Source: Plenodomus lindquistii (Eukaryota; Ascomycota; Dothideomycetes; Pleosporales; Leptosphaeriaceae). From it: a DNA stretch of 64,000 nucleotides. This document shows positions 33,452 through 45,027 of this stretch, piece after piece (the stretch's first letter is position 1; each line of letters opens with the position of its first letter). The translations under genes and the position numbers were made by a program. The stretch covers positions 930,001-994,000 of the forward strand of contig JANUWI010000013.1 of NCBI GenBank assembly GCA_025504975.1, read 5' to 3'. Below the pieces are notes generated by a model. The model saw nothing but the letters and a program-made list of their open reading frames with translations. It had not been told where the DNA came from and did no database searches.

Positions 33452-34306
33452 ATGTCATCGTCCGCAGCAGACGATATCGAGGTGTCATCCATTTCAACGT
33501 CCACTCGTTCGCGTTCTATGTCTTCAGCATACCCAGACCAAAATGCATCCCTCTATCCTTCTCAGAAGTCGGCATCCCAGACACTACTTGAAGAACCGCC
33601 CAGACCACCTCACAGTTTGATGAAGGAAGGATCCTCCGCCGATATCGACGCTCTTGCGGAGCACCTGACCGTTCAAGAAGCCACCCGCCTCACAGGGCCA
33701 GTACCACCATTCCTCCATACACCATGGGCTCACGATCTGAACTGGAAAATGCCTTGCCGCGATGTTCTAGCCAACGTCTTTCCTCCGGTGCTCGTCGATG
33801 CTATCCAGCGCGCGCACCGCGAAGGCAGCACCCGCTGTTTCTGCTCTTTGGTCCTCACCACCGCACAAGAGCTGCTGCGCACATTTTCCAACATCAACAT
33901 TCTGCGCGATTGCCCCCGAGACCTTGCCGAGTGCCTCGCCGTCATGAACCAACTCATGCGACCCATCGGTGTCAAAGTCTTCACAATAGACTGCGATCGT
34001 ACAGAAAAACTCCACGGACGTGCTCAATTGGAGCAATGGATCAGCGAGGGTACATATGCAGAGCACATGAGCGAGTTCATTGAGCAGCTGCCTCGGTTTG
34101 GATTTGGGGCGTATGGAGCGGCGGAGGAGCAATTTGCGGCTGAAGCAGAGCAGGCGAAGAAGATCAATCGCATGAAGAAAAACGTAAAGAGCAAAGTGAA
34201 GCGGGTTTGTGACAGGTTCAGAAGTGAAAGAGGACATGCTCAGGGTTATAGCAAGTTGGTGGAGCCTAAGCAAGAGCAACAGGATGGCCGTATGCGGAGG
34301 GGTTAG
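33452..34306 (+). CDS. hypothetical protein, 284 aa
   Basis: A single exon from ATG 33452. The first 75 residues are Ser-rich and disordered. A folded central region runs from about 80 to 215 (TRLTGPVPPFLHTPWAHDLNWKMPCRDVLANVFP ... FGFGAYGAAEEQF), with an isolated CFCSL motif. The C-terminus is basic and helical (KKINRMKKNVKSKVKRVCDRF). No membrane segment or signal peptide. I do not recognise the family. Protein-like composition and a clean intronless frame make it likely real. Confidence 0.7.
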   Translation: MSSSAADDIEVSSISTSTRSRSMSSAYPDQNASLYPSQKSASQTLLEEPPRPPHSLMKEGSSADIDALAEHLTVQEATRLTGPVPPFLHTPWAHDLNWKMPCRDVLANVFPPVLVDAIQRAHREGSTRCFCSLVLTTAQELLRTFSNINILRDCPRDLAECLAVMNQLMRPIGVKVFTIDCDRTEKLHGRAQLEQWISEGTYAEHMSEFIEQLPRFGFGAYGAAEEQFAAEAEQAKKINRMKKNVKSKVKRVCDRFRSERGHAQGYSKLVEPKQEQQDGRMRRG

Positions 34307-34900
34307 AATCCAGTGGTTTGGCAAACGAAAAGGTGGAAACTACAGTCCAAGAATGAGAGTTGCCCAAATCTCAATGTGATTGAACATGAGGAGGTTGAAC
34401 AGGACCGTGAGCGTACCTGGGTGGATCATCCATTGCTAGGCTAGATTTAAGGTACAAGAAAGCATTTGTGACCGTTCTGTACCAGTCTGGACAATTGGTT
34501 TCTACAAGTTTTCTTCAAGGTTCTACCATGTTTATGGACAGGGTACAGAGAAAGGAGTAAAAGAAGGAATGTCTAAAAGTCAAGCAAGTGTCGCAAATGA
34601 AGCTCATGGGCAAACACGCAGCTGTGTGCTTGTGGCAAGTATTCTTTGCTCAAGTTGATTGAGTTTCGGTGAAGTGAATGCGCTGCGGGGAGGTTTAAAG
34701 GGGATGTCGGTGTTCCCCTCACCGTCCCAAGCGGTAGTTAGGTAACGTTAGCGCGCTAACAAGTCGCGTCAACCCACGCGCCTAGACAACAAACAGTGCA
34801 GCGAGGCGGACAACATCAGCGCCCGGCACCATTTTTATTCCACATCCACCCCAACCGCCCTGGACTGCACTCAGGGACCAGCAGCAAACAGACGGGCATC
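34307..34900. other. intergenic, 594 bp
   Basis: Spacer between two plus-strand genes. It contains a perfect 14-bp palindrome at 34747-34760 (GTTAGCGCGCTAAC), about 140 bp before the next start codon. Confidence 0.5.
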
Positions 34901-37585
34901 ATGGTGCGCACGCATTCTTCACACACGGCAAGCCCGACACGGTTCCGTTCACCGCAACACAGCCCAGGGCGCAACCCGTCGCAGGATGGCTCGCAGTACG
35001 AAATGGACCTGGACGCACTGGGCCTAAACTCGACATTCGAGACAACAGAGCTGGACGGAGGCCACGAGCCCCCCGTCGACCGCGTCGACACCAGCGACAT
35101 CGAGGGGCCCGAGGACTTCACCATGAACATGACCTACTGGATGACCGCCGACCTGCCACTGGCGCAGATCAAATCGCGGAAAGAAGCTGCTCGCAGGAGT
35201 GGCCCGCGCATGGACGCGATGCAAGAGTCCGAAGAACAGGACAAGTCTGAAGGGCCTCCGAGCAAGCGGCCCATCATCACCACCACAGACGAACGTGAGC
35301 CTGGTAGGGCCCCTTCCGAGCGGTCCATGGAGAATGAGGAGAAGGTTCGCAGTTTCCTAAGTGCGCTGCCAGACACGGACATGGAGGGCGCGCTGACGGG
35401 GACACCACGGCACGCCCCGCGGCACAGCTTCCTCCAAGTCCCACAGTCATCACCACCAAAAGCCCGATCCTTGCAGCCTACGGTGGAAGACTACGATACT
35501 CCACGCAAGCCAACACAAGCGACGGTCATACGCCACACTTCCGCCATCATCGACACGAGCGAGCAGGACGTAGTGCGAAACCATGTCCAAGACTTGCAGT
35601 CTCGACTGGAACAACAGGAGCAACAGGAGCAGAATTGCAGGACACGCATCACTGAGCTAGAGACAATCCTGTCTTATACGCGCACAGAGCTAGACAGTGC
35701 AAGGACTGACAACTACCGCCACAAGGAAGAGGTCGCAGCATTGCACAGGAAGCTGCAAGAGAAGGAGGCCGGGACTAAACGAACACGTGCCTCAACTGAC
35801 ACTCAGAAGCAGTCTTTGGAAGATGCGCTGACTGCACAAGCGGAGAAGTTGCGCGAGGAAATGCGATTGCAGACATCAACCAAGTTGCAGAGCCAACGGG
35901 AAGAGTTCGGCCAGGAAGTGGCCAAGCTACGCAGTGCCAAAGAAACTGCTGATCGGGAGCTGAGCACGAAAGAGTTGGCCATGGCGGACTTGCGGAGACA
36001 GTTGGAACAATTACAAGTTTCTAGCGCTGCGCAGAGCAAAGACGTCGTAGACACATCCTCTCAGGGGAGTGGCGGGCCCCGCATGCAGGACCAGGAATCA
36101 ATCACCCCCGACGGTCAGCAGACTCTGGAGCAGTTATCCTCGGTTCAAGCTCAGGCTGAGGAGCTGCAACGTGATCTCGAGAAAGCCCTGATGGAGGTCA
36201 GGACAGCCCAGAAAGATGCACAGCACGAGAAGGCTACCCGTATTGCTGCCGAGGCAAACTCAAGCGCGCTTTCGTCTCGTATATCACACCTCGAGCGTCA
36301 TCTCCAAGCCACTCGCTTCGAGGTTGAATGCGCGCAGGCTGATGTAGCTGCGAAACAGCAGCTGTTCAATGTGAACATTGACCTCAATGCTCGCCTCCGA
36401 ACATTACAATCAGAACTCAGGACATCCCGCACTGCTCAAGACATGGATCATCAGCAGGCTCTAGATACAGAAGAGCTAGAGCAGCGGACGCGTTCTCTTC
36501 AAACACAACTCATCGACCTTCGCGCCGATCTCGTCAAAAAAGACCAACAAATCTTCTCACTCATGGAAGAACAGCAACAAACTGCACGCCAATACAACAC
36601 AGCCCAGGGCCGTATAGAAGGTCTAGAGGCCAATCAAGCCATCATGCGCCAACAACTGGGGGACTCTCAACGCGAAGCCGCTCGGGCTAGAACGGAGGCC
36701 GAGCGACTCGAGCATGATTTGGAAAACGCAGAGGAAAGTCTGAGGGAAGCACAGACTGATTCGAAGCGCCGCGTTGCAGACGCAGAGAAGCGGCTCGACA
36801 AGTTGAAGGAGGCCAAAAATGAAGCAGAGAGTAAATACAACATGTTGCAATCCCAGCATGATGACCTGGTCGAAGGGCAAGAGGCGATGGCAAGAGACAT
36901 TCGTGAGAAGACTGAAGATGCCGTTCGCAAGGCAGGCGCTGTCCTGGAACAGGAGCGAAGTGAAAAACGTCGTATTCTCAAAGATCTCAAGAATGCTCGA
37001 GAGGAAGCTGATAAACTGCGCTCAGATGCGGCGCGAATCTCAACTAGTGCCGACTCGTCCGACGAGGATAGTGACCTGATCTTTTCCCAACCTGGGAGAA
37101 AAGCTGAAGACGAGGAGATTAAAAATCTGCGCGAGATTATCCGCCGCCAGCTTACCGATTTCAAACTATTGAAGACTGAGATGGCGGCTCTGAAAAGGGA
37201 GAACAAGAAGTTCAAGTCTGCGGCCGATGCCTCGTCAGATCAGCATGCCACCATCACCGAGCTGAGTGATGAGATTACCAACCTTCGATCGCTGAATTCG
37301 GCGCTCGAATTGCGTCTGGAGGAGCAGCGGGTGGACTTTGAAGCGATCAACAAGGCTATGGATGAAAAGCTTGCGGGAGTGGTTAGCAAGGTGATGAAGG
37401 AACGCGCGAAGATGGTGGTGGGCAAACGAGACGGGCAATGGGCAGAGACTGTGGGAAGAGTACAGGGAGAAAAGGAGCTCCTGGGGAAGGTTCTTCTGCG
37501 GCAGTGGGGTAGGGAGGAGATTGGCATTGCGGACGAAAAGCATGGTGAGAGACAGGCATATGCGTACAAGTACGTTCAGCGATAG
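34901..37585 (+). CDS. long coiled-coil protein, function unknown
   Basis: A single exon of 894 residues from ATG 34901 (MVRTHSSHTASPTRFRSPQ); the longer ORF starts at a non-ATG codon. The N-terminal 180 residues are disordered, with SP sites and a short conserved-looking block (GPEDFTMNMTYWMTADLPLAQIK, about 70-95). From about 230 to the end it is nearly continuous heptad-type coiled coil (Gln/Glu/Lys/Arg/Leu-rich), with one break around 395-425. The size and layout recall spindle-pole-body or microtubule-organising coiled-coil proteins. That comparison is architectural only and no homologue is claimed. Confidence 0.8.
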   Translation: MVRTHSSHTASPTRFRSPQHSPGRNPSQDGSQYEMDLDALGLNSTFETTELDGGHEPPVDRVDTSDIEGPEDFTMNMTYWMTADLPLAQIKSRKEAARRSGPRMDAMQESEEQDKSEGPPSKRPIITTTDEREPGRAPSERSMENEEKVRSFLSALPDTDMEGALTGTPRHAPRHSFLQVPQSSPPKARSLQPTVEDYDTPRKPTQATVIRHTSAIIDTSEQDVVRNHVQDLQSRLEQQEQQEQNCRTRITELETILSYTRTELDSARTDNYRHKEEVAALHRKLQEKEAGTKRTRASTDTQKQSLEDALTAQAEKLREEMRLQTSTKLQSQREEFGQEVAKLRSAKETADRELSTKELAMADLRRQLEQLQVSSAAQSKDVVDTSSQGSGGPRMQDQESITPDGQQTLEQLSSVQAQAEELQRDLEKALMEVRTAQKDAQHEKATRIAAEANSSALSSRISHLERHLQATRFEVECAQADVAAKQQLFNVNIDLNARLRTLQSELRTSRTAQDMDHQQALDTEELEQRTRSLQTQLIDLRADLVKKDQQIFSLMEEQQQTARQYNTAQGRIEGLEANQAIMRQQLGDSQREAARARTEAERLEHDLENAEESLREAQTDSKRRVADAEKRLDKLKEAKNEAESKYNMLQSQHDDLVEGQEAMARDIREKTEDAVRKAGAVLEQERSEKRRILKDLKNAREEADKLRSDAARISTSADSSDEDSDLIFSQPGRKAEDEEIKNLREIIRRQLTDFKLLKTEMAALKRENKKFKSAADASSDQHATITELSDEITNLRSLNSALELRLEEQRVDFEAINKAMDEKLAGVVSKVMKERAKMVVGKRDGQWAETVGRVQGEKELLGKVLLRQWGREEIGIADEKHGERQAYAYKYVQR

Positions 37586-37803
37586 AGCGGTATTGAGTCC
37601 AGTGGACTGGGGCTACAACAATCTTTAGCCGGGGCATTTTGAGTTCTTTCTTATGATTAATGACAGCACGAATCGCGTTTCGCTTATCATGTAAGCCTGA
37701 ATGTGAATGCCGAGTGCCTATAGCATCGATGCCTTGCCACTAAATTATTCTCGACTGCTCAGCCATACCACCCTTCTGACACGCCCTCTGTAACCTCGCA
37801 AGC

Positions 37804-38254
37804 CTACAACAGTCCCTTCCTCGCCAACTCGACCTTTTTCGAAAACTCGCCCTCTGCCCAGCCACCCTTGGTCGCACATATCGCAATACCATCTCCCAAC
37901 TCCGCCTTGTCTTCCACACTCTCCCACGCACACGGACAATGATGTGGGAAATGGACGCAGGAAAGCGTGCCAGGGCAAAGGTAATGTGAGCACTGTGCTG
38001 CGCGAAGAAATTCAAGTCAGTACACGCACGCCACATGCAGTAAATTACAGCAAACATTTCTTGAGATACTCACCAGCTTCATACTGTTGCTGGTACCACA
38101 TGCTATCGCTCCTCACATTTTGCTGTTGCTGTTGCTGCTGGCCTCCTCCTCCGCCACCGCCGCCGCCAAACATCTGGTCGAAGAAGCCGAATTGTGCGCT
38201 GGAGCTGAAGAACCATGTCGCGAGGACGGCGAACATCATGTGGAGGCGAGCCAT
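37804..38254 (-). CDS. LCL2: long chronological lifespan protein 2 (LCL2)
   Basis: Exons 38254-38074 and 37997-37804 (GTGAGT...CGCAG) give 124 residues. A signal peptide (MARLHMMFAVLATWFFSSSAQ) is followed by FGFFDQMFGGG, a Gly9/Gln7 tract, then WYQQQYEA-G joined by the splice to AQCSHYLCPGTLSCVHFPHHCPCAWESVEDK and a C-terminus VELARKGLL. The Cys pattern and ending match the fungal LCL2 family, a small secretory-pathway protein probably linked to ER-associated degradation. The homopolymeric Gly and Gln stretches are likely length-variable. Divergent from NOP10. Confidence 0.93.
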
Positions 38255-38645
38255 GGTGTTGCAAATTGTGAGGAACGAAACTGTACAGCGATTTGCGTAA
38301 TGAGATGGGCTAGAACTACAGTGCAGTTGCTTCATATGCAGAAGGAAGTGGATGATGTGGTGTTTACCAGGGTGTGTGCATGCAAACATTGCAAACAGCT
38401 TTAGCAGTCACATGGTCTTGGCGTGCGGTGTCTCGGTGGTCCGCAAAAATCTCCGCGCTTTCTTTGCGCTTTGGAAATAATTCAAGCTCCCAGCTCGAAC
38501 CACCAACGTCGCCCCGTTTCCAAGGAACCTTTATAACACGCGCATTTACATCATTCACGTACGCCAGCACTTGCTCTTGTTTTTTGATTGGGGGGGGCGG
38601 TTCTGGGTTGCGCGACCACAACTTGCTGACTCTGTATCTTGTAGC
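38255..38645. other. divergent intergenic region, LCL2 / NOP10, 391 bp
   Basis: Shared upstream region. The base run just before the NOP10 ATG (cttgtagcATG) could be the end of a 5'-UTR intron. Confidence 0.45.
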
Positions 38646-38913
38646 ATGCATCTCATGTACATTCCCGACCCAGCCAACCCATCCAAGCGCATCTACACGC
38701 TCAAAAAGATCATCGACGGCGAAGTCAGCAAGAGCGCGCATCCTGCTCGCTTCTCGCCCGACGACAAGTACTCGAGGCACCGTGTCACTATTAAGAAGCG
38801 TTATGGTTTGCTCTTGACACAGCAGAGTATGTTTGATCCCCTTGGGCGCCATGGGAGTGCATAGGGTACCAGGCTAATAGATGGCAGAGAACAAGGTTGC
38901 TGAGCGGTCGTAG
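38646..38913 (+). CDS. NOP10: H/ACA snoRNP subunit Nop10
   Basis: Exons 38646-38826 and 38888-38913 give 68 residues. The first exon reads MHLMYIPDPANPSKRIYTL, then KSAHPARFSPDDKYSRHRV and KKRYGLLLTQQ, the complete Nop10 core. The intron is GTATGTTTG...GGCAG with a CTAAT branch point; the second exon adds only KNKVAERS. Nop10 binds Cbf5 and is needed for pseudouridylation of rRNA and snRNA and for snoRNP stability in the nucleolus. Without splicing, the frame would add an unrelated 12-residue tail. Confidence 0.93.
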
Positions 38914-41006
38914 AGAGTGGCGATGGGGCAAGGTTGATGCGATAAAAACTGCAGGGCATGGCGTTTGGGAGCTGTGGGATCGGCATGGGCTGTATGTGGC
39001 TTTGCTTGATGGATAGTGAGGAGTCGTTTTTTATGGGCTGCAATTCAAGTTTTACCCCTTCATCCACTACGAGTGCGTACTCTTGTCTGCTTCCACGTAA
39101 GGGTGTCGCTGAGAGCCCTGAATGGTGACTGCGCGGCATGTGCCACCACGAGAGTTGCGTCTGCCACTGTGCTCCATGATTATTGTGTGGTTGTGCAATC
39201 TCGTCATTGGACTTGGCCTTGTGTTGTACGTCACACGCCCTGGCGCTCTCATACTAATGAACGGTACATTGCATATAGTAGTCTGATGAGCTGGTGAGGG
39301 GAAAGGAACCAGCGGCATACCGATCTAGGCCATTCACACTGGTCCTGGGAACCCCACGCTGCGCGGCAAGGCGCTGTGACGGATTGCCCTGCATGCATAA
39401 CAGCATGCAACGAGGCGTGGGATACGGACTCGGCCAGTTGGACCGAGCCATTGTTTCGTCATTGAGCAGCATCGAGGGTTCAATTAAGCATCGGATCACA
39501 GGCTGTGACGACCCACCTTTGTGCTGCTCTCCCGTGCTGCGGGTACCTTTGATCTGGGGGAACGAGTACGTCATACTCATCCCAAGTATAGTGAGATGGA
39601 CACGGGTCGTTGGCTGGACACGGCGACAAAACAAAGGGTGGCACCGTGGTGACGGGTGAGGTGCAGGGCGCGCGGGATGCACGAGCCAGGCGCAACGTGG
39701 TAGCGATGCGGGGTAGGTGGACGTCTCACCACACAACTGCCACAACTGCCACAGCGTCGGCGCCTGTCGCGACATTGCCAGTAAACCAAGCAGCGTGCGG
39801 CTGCGGCCGGGCACCATCTCAGGGCCAGCGCAGCGCAACTCGTCATGCACGCAATCATGCATGCCATCACTGCCCACTCGCCGGCTGTGGGGCTCGCGTA
39901 CTTGCATGCCTACCGTAGTGGAACGGCCATGATCGGTCTTACAGAGGCACTTGTCCAATCTCTGGCCGGGAGCTCATTGATCAGGTTTACGTAGCCGACT
40001 GCTCTTTGCTGTAGTGCGACTCCAGTATAGTTGCATGGATCGTTGCAGCAAGTACTCCCCAGTCCCAGCAGCTGTAGGCTGGACATGGCCAATACCGACT
40101 GTAGCCTCTCCATGATGAACCGCACTCAAGTACCTGTATGGCCTTGCAGACGCACGACTATGAGTCGCCCACCCCTCGGCCCTTGTTCCATGGTTTCAGC
40201 CTTCAGCACAATGGGCGCCGTAGTTCAGAAAATTCTCGGCTTCGAGTCACCGAGCTCCACCCACGGCCCCATTAGTATGCGGGCGCACATAAAGCATCAC
40301 CAAATCCTAACACTCCAGTCTCCCACCTCGGCGCTCCGACGATCCAGCTCAATTTCTTCCGTAGCGAGACACGCGCTTTAGACCCTACATACCTATCCGC
40401 CCTTGCCCAGCGTCAGCACAACGCGCTACGCGCTGTCCTCGTCTCAATCTCGAAAGTGCATCCCCACCCCACGCTACGAGACCCCACGCTGCACCATCAC
40501 CCACCAGCTAGAGAGTAGACGTGCGGCAACCACCGTCCAAAAGCCACCGACCGTCCTTCTGATCCGGGAACTTGCCTCCATTGCCCCGGTTGTATTCTAG
40601 GTAGAGCCGGCTCTTGAACCTCCCAGACCCAAACTCCGTTTGATCCAAATCTGGCTTCTCTTTAAGGAATTGGGAATGAATTTCGGCTTCAAGAACGATA
40701 TCTCTCACTGGCCTGTCGGACAAGAACATATAAACCGATAGCCCTTGATTTCACGGCAAACCCCACGCAGCTTCAAACGGCTCTGCGTTGGCGCGTCTTA
40801 CTTTTGCGAACGAACGCATCGGAGCAATCCTACGCTTGCTTAGCATCTTGTCCCTACGGAGACTCCACAGGGCTCACTAACAAGCCTTGCCTCAATCGCA
40901 CTTGCCGGATTGGGACCATTGCTGCAGCCATCATCCACCACCACTACGCCACCCTCTGGTAATCATTTGGAAAGACTATTCCTTATCGTCGTCGACGAGG
41001 GACGTA
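38914..41006. other. gene desert, about 2.1 kb
   Basis: No ORF here has a good start plus coding-like composition. The longest (39254-39958, minus) is Cys/His/Arg-scattered and looks random. No tRNA, tandem repeat or transposon terminus recognised. Confidence 0.45.
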
Positions 41007-42487
41007 ATGGAGTCCTCCATGACATTGCTGACTGCAAACATCCAGTTTCTGGTACGTCTCCACTGTCAGTCATACATCATCATGCGTGGCATGCCGTAGC
41101 ATGCCGTTGGTAGTCCCATGTCTCACACACCAGAATAAGCCTGGTGGCGATCAGTATGCACAACATGCCGCACGCAGGGGTAACTTTCTATATCTCCGCC
41201 ATCCCACACTTGATTTTCCCAATGCTTAGCGCACTTGTATACTAACATGCTCGCTTTCAAGGACACGCAGCTTGCTCTCATACACATACCCTTACATCTG
41301 TACCGCAACTTTCTCCAGTCCGTACTCCAGCTATTGCTGCCGGGTGCGGTAGCCAATGACTTTGAAAATGGATCTGGTGCTGTCCAGCCTCCCAGGCGCT
41401 GGCCGTACGAGCACCCTTTTGTCAACATCTCAGTCACGCCGGTAGAGTGTTCCGTAGTATGCTCTCGGACGCTGGCAAACGAGCTATTCGTCCCTGTGCT
41501 CCAGTGTCTGGATGCGGAATCAAGAAGCCAAGTGCACATCACCACCGAAGACTTTGTCGTCATGCAAGTCGACGGCGAAGGCCTGGACGCTGAAAAACGG
41601 GTCCTGGAACTGACATCTCCTCTTGCTCTGGCTGGAATGTAAGTCAAATATATCAATCTATCAGAACTAATCAACTAACAATCCTGCAAAGTCCAATCTT
41701 CTTCATAACAACCTACTTCTCCGACTACATCCTTGTGCCCCACCGACACCAATCCCACGTCGTCAAAGCCCTCGAGCAACGCGGTTTCCACTTTGAAACC
41801 TCCACCGCATCCTACGTCACCCCCTACCACACCCACACCCACGGCCGCAAGTCCTCCACCTCCTCCATCGACACGTCCTCTCCCTCCCCAACCACCCCAC
41901 CCCCAACCACAATCTCCGAGCTCGAAACCCGCACCTTCGCCACCCTAAAACGCAACAACATCGTCCCAAGCGTAGCCTCGCACCTACGCCTCGTGCACTG
42001 CGCAGGCCGCGCCTTCACGCCCTCGGCCAACATGCATCTCGACCAGCCCGCGCGAAACCGCTCAAGCAACACGTACGCAACAACAACAACTCACGACGAC
42101 GCACTGCATCTCGGTCTCGTAAAATGCCTCATTGCGCATCCCACGCCCTCGTTTCTCTCCTTGACTTTAACAGACAGCGAACCCGCTTCTCTCCTCATGG
42201 ATCACGTGCTGCTGGCGAATTTCGCACACGACACATTGCTCGGTTCCAAAGACGAGTTTCTCACGCCTATTACCCTCGATTTAAGGGATTTGTCAATGGA
42301 TAGCGCGGGGATTGTGAGTGGGGTCGCGGGAAGGCTGGTGGGGGGTACGGCGGGGAAATTGGGGGATCCCGTGGAAATGAGTTATCTGAGTACGGCGAGG
42401 GCGGGGACCGTCATGGTTGCTGAGGTGGAGTTGGAGAGGGCATTGGGGGCGTTGAAGGGGGTGGGGGAAGGGGGTGTGGATGTGTAG
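41007..42487 (+). CDS. CASTOR/GATSL-like ACT-domain protein
   Basis: Exons 41007-41051, 41262-41638 and 41692-42487 give 405 residues. The first splice joins MTLLTANIQFL to DTQLALIHIPLHLY; the second yields LAGIPIFFITTYFSDYILVP, the signature strand-helix of the ACT_7 domains of metazoan CASTOR arginine sensors and fungal relatives. A His/Ser/Thr/Pro-rich insert (about 170-210) separates this from a second ACT-like half (LRLVHCAGRAFTPS ... LLANFAHDTLLGSKDEF). A cytosolic amino-acid-sensing role is an inference from the family. Start could be 41007 or the ATG at 41019, four codons later. The 210-nt first intron is long for this window. Confidence 0.8.
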
Positions 42488-42701
42488 TGCGGTGTTATTG
42501 TGTTGTGCATACGGACTTCGTAAAGTTTTGCAAATTGGTTTCATGGCGCGCGACAAACGGAATACATACGTGTGCCGAGCTGGGTGGTTGAATTGTTCCA
42601 GCTGGTATACAGTCTACCTGAAAAGTTTTACCTTGCATCCCCCAAACCGCCCAGCTTAGTAATTGGACAAACATAATCCTCACACACGTAAAATCTTACT
42701 C

Positions 42702-44581
42702 TTACTCGCGAAACTCCCGATCCACACTCTCAAAGTTCTCCAAGAAGCTCTGAAATGTAAAAACGCCCAGACCAGGATCAAGACTCCCCGTTGTCGCACG
42801 AATAGAATGCATGCTCAACTGCGGAATACCACAATCAACGGCCCTCATGCCCGTTGCTGCAGATAGCATGGGCCCCACTGTACCGCCACTCCTGCTATCG
42901 TTGCGGATCTGGAAGACCTGGAGCTGAGGATCAACTTTCCTCGTGCCGACATCGTGGTCGACACAGCGCTGGAGAATGGTAGTCGATACTGCGTCTGTAG
43001 TCATATGTGCATTTGAATCTGCAGAGATGGCGGGGCCAATGTTGAGACGAGGCGAGTGGTTTTCGAGGTATGCGTTTAGGAAATTTGGGTTTACGGCGTG
43101 AATGACATCGCTGGAGACGAGGAACGAGTTTGCGTAGGTGCGGCTGAGTGCGCCCTTGGTCTTGGAGCCGTCTGCGAATTCTTCAACGATGCGCTCCATG
43201 ACGCTGGGGAGAAAGTTGCCGTGAGCGCCTTGGCGGAGGAGCGAGCCGACTTCTTCGTCATCGAAGAGGGCGACTATGCGGAGCTGCGAGGAACTGGAGA
43301 GGGAGGAGGTGGAGTTGAGGAGTGCTTGGACGGCAGCCCAGGAGCAGAGCTTGTCGTCGATGCGGCCTGCAAAGATGAATTCGCGGTCCAAGCCGCCGGT
43401 CGTGGCGGGCTGGACATCGAAGAGTTCGAGTTCCCAGTTTACAATGGACGAGTCTGGGAAGGATTAGCAGACGTACGTGGTGCAAATGTGCGCACAGGAG
43501 ACGTACAGTTTGAGATGCCGAGCTCTCCAGCTATAGCCTTGACGAGCCGCTCGGGTTGTGTGGCAGCAAATGTGCCTTCTCCACCTAGCACACTGGTCTT
43601 GAAACCTGCATCGTCGTGCGTTGACGAACCCCCAAAGTCAGAGTTGTCGATGCCAACAATGGGTACCATCTGCGTCTCCTTGTTAAACGGCCCGTTGGCA
43701 GCAGCTCCAAAATGTGGTGCCAGTGTAGGGATCCTCGCAATGGGCCAGTCGAGCTTGACCAGCTTCGACACAATCTTCCCGTTCTCCTTGACCAGAACGC
43801 GTCCACCGATACCCAAATCACGATCCCACCAAGTGTCAGACAAGGCTCCCGCATATGGAGCAACACCGAGTTGAACATAGCCAGCCTTGGTCCGCAGTTT
43901 TGAAATGGGCTTCAGCTTGGCAGTCAAAGCATCGATATGTCCTGCAACGACCGCAGCGCCGTTACCAGCCGAATAATTTTGGCCAATGGCAAACGCGATG
44001 AGCGAAGTGCCATTGCGGTCCAGGTAGTACTTGCCGCCAGCCTTCAGCTCCCAGCCATCGCGCTCGGATAGCTTCTTATAGCCATCCCTGTCGAGATCCT
44101 TGGCCACGGCGTCAACGGCGTGAAAGACAGTTGGGTTCGCCGTCATGAAGTCGGTAAACGGCTTCGTGTAACGCTCCGGTCCTTCCTTGGCGCGCTGAGG
44201 AATGGGCATCCACGGGTGCGAAGGCGCTGGCCGGGCTGCCGACGTCGAGGTCGGCGGTTGGGCAGGCACCTCGGGGATCTTGGGAGGCACAGGGGGGGGT
44301 TTTTGTGCTGGTGCTGGTGCGGGCGCTGGGTAGTCTTGGTCGACATCGATGAGGTTGGCGTAGGGCGCGGCGATGCTATGTCGGCTGCGGTCGTTGGGCA
44401 GCGCCTCTCGCGAGGTCCATGACTGGACTGAGGCCCGGGGACCTCGTGGGCGATGGGAGGGGGAAGCTGTCGTGTGTGCGCGAGAGAGGGTCGACGCTGC
44501 GTGGCGCAGAGGCCGCGGCGGAGAGGAGGAGAGGTCGGCGTTGGAGGCGGCCTTGCGGAGGGCTGGGTGGTTCTTGGTCAT
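42702..44581 (-). CDS. APE1: M18 aspartyl aminopeptidase, Ape1/Lap4 type
   Basis: Exons 44581-43507 and 43453-42702 give 608 residues. The first 140 residues are Ser/Pro-rich and basic (PAPAPAPAQKPPPVPPK), then the peptidase: metal ligand His215 in AGHIDALTAKLKP, then WWDRDLGIGGRV, ARIPTLAPHFG, the spliced junction GISN-YSSIVNWELELFDVQP, RIDDKLCSW, FDDEEVGS and the C-terminal His in LSMHSIRA. WWDRDLGIGGR and the APHFG string favour the vacuolar Ape1 branch over cytosolic Ape4. It removes N-terminal residues in the vacuole and reaches it by the Cvt/autophagy route in yeast. The N-terminus is longer than in yeast Ape1 (514 residues); whether it acts as a targeting propeptide is unknown. Confidence 0.9.
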
Positions 44582-45027
44582 GTTGCAGGTCGGCGGGGTG
44601 TACCAGTGGGTTTTCCAAGTGCAGTGTATACAAAAGCGCGAATGCAGGTGGATGTAGCAAGACGGCAAGGTGGTAGTGGTGACGGTGTTGTTGCAGCTCC
44701 CTGCCCAGCTCCCGCCACACGCGTTGTAGGCGCAGCAGGCGGAGCTGGCCCAATGTGGAAAGCTGCCGCACAAGCTCCCTGGTCGTTGAACACTGATCGC
44801 GTACTCGACATGCTCAGCTGCAGACAATGTACTGGAACGCAATAGCTTGGAACAATCACTGTCGGCTACTCGGTGTTCAATAGTCGACACATTGACTCTT
44901 TGTCTCATCGTCAACTAGAAATTCGTAAACACCGTCTGAATTGAGTGCCCTCTCTCCCAGCCCACCACCCGAAAACTCCACCGCAATGCCGTCAAGAAAA
45001 CAAAATCATCCTCGCCTTCTCAGAGCC
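44582..45027. other. intergenic, 446 bp
   Basis: Promoter of the M18 peptidase gene and 3' end of the inhibitor-2 gene. The peptidase frame extends open to 44914 but without a better start. Confidence 0.5.

Noticed and set aside
39254..39958. Minus-strand ORF of 234 aa
   Set aside because: Composition looks random (scattered Cys, His, Met, Arg), with no domain and no neighbours or splice logic in support.
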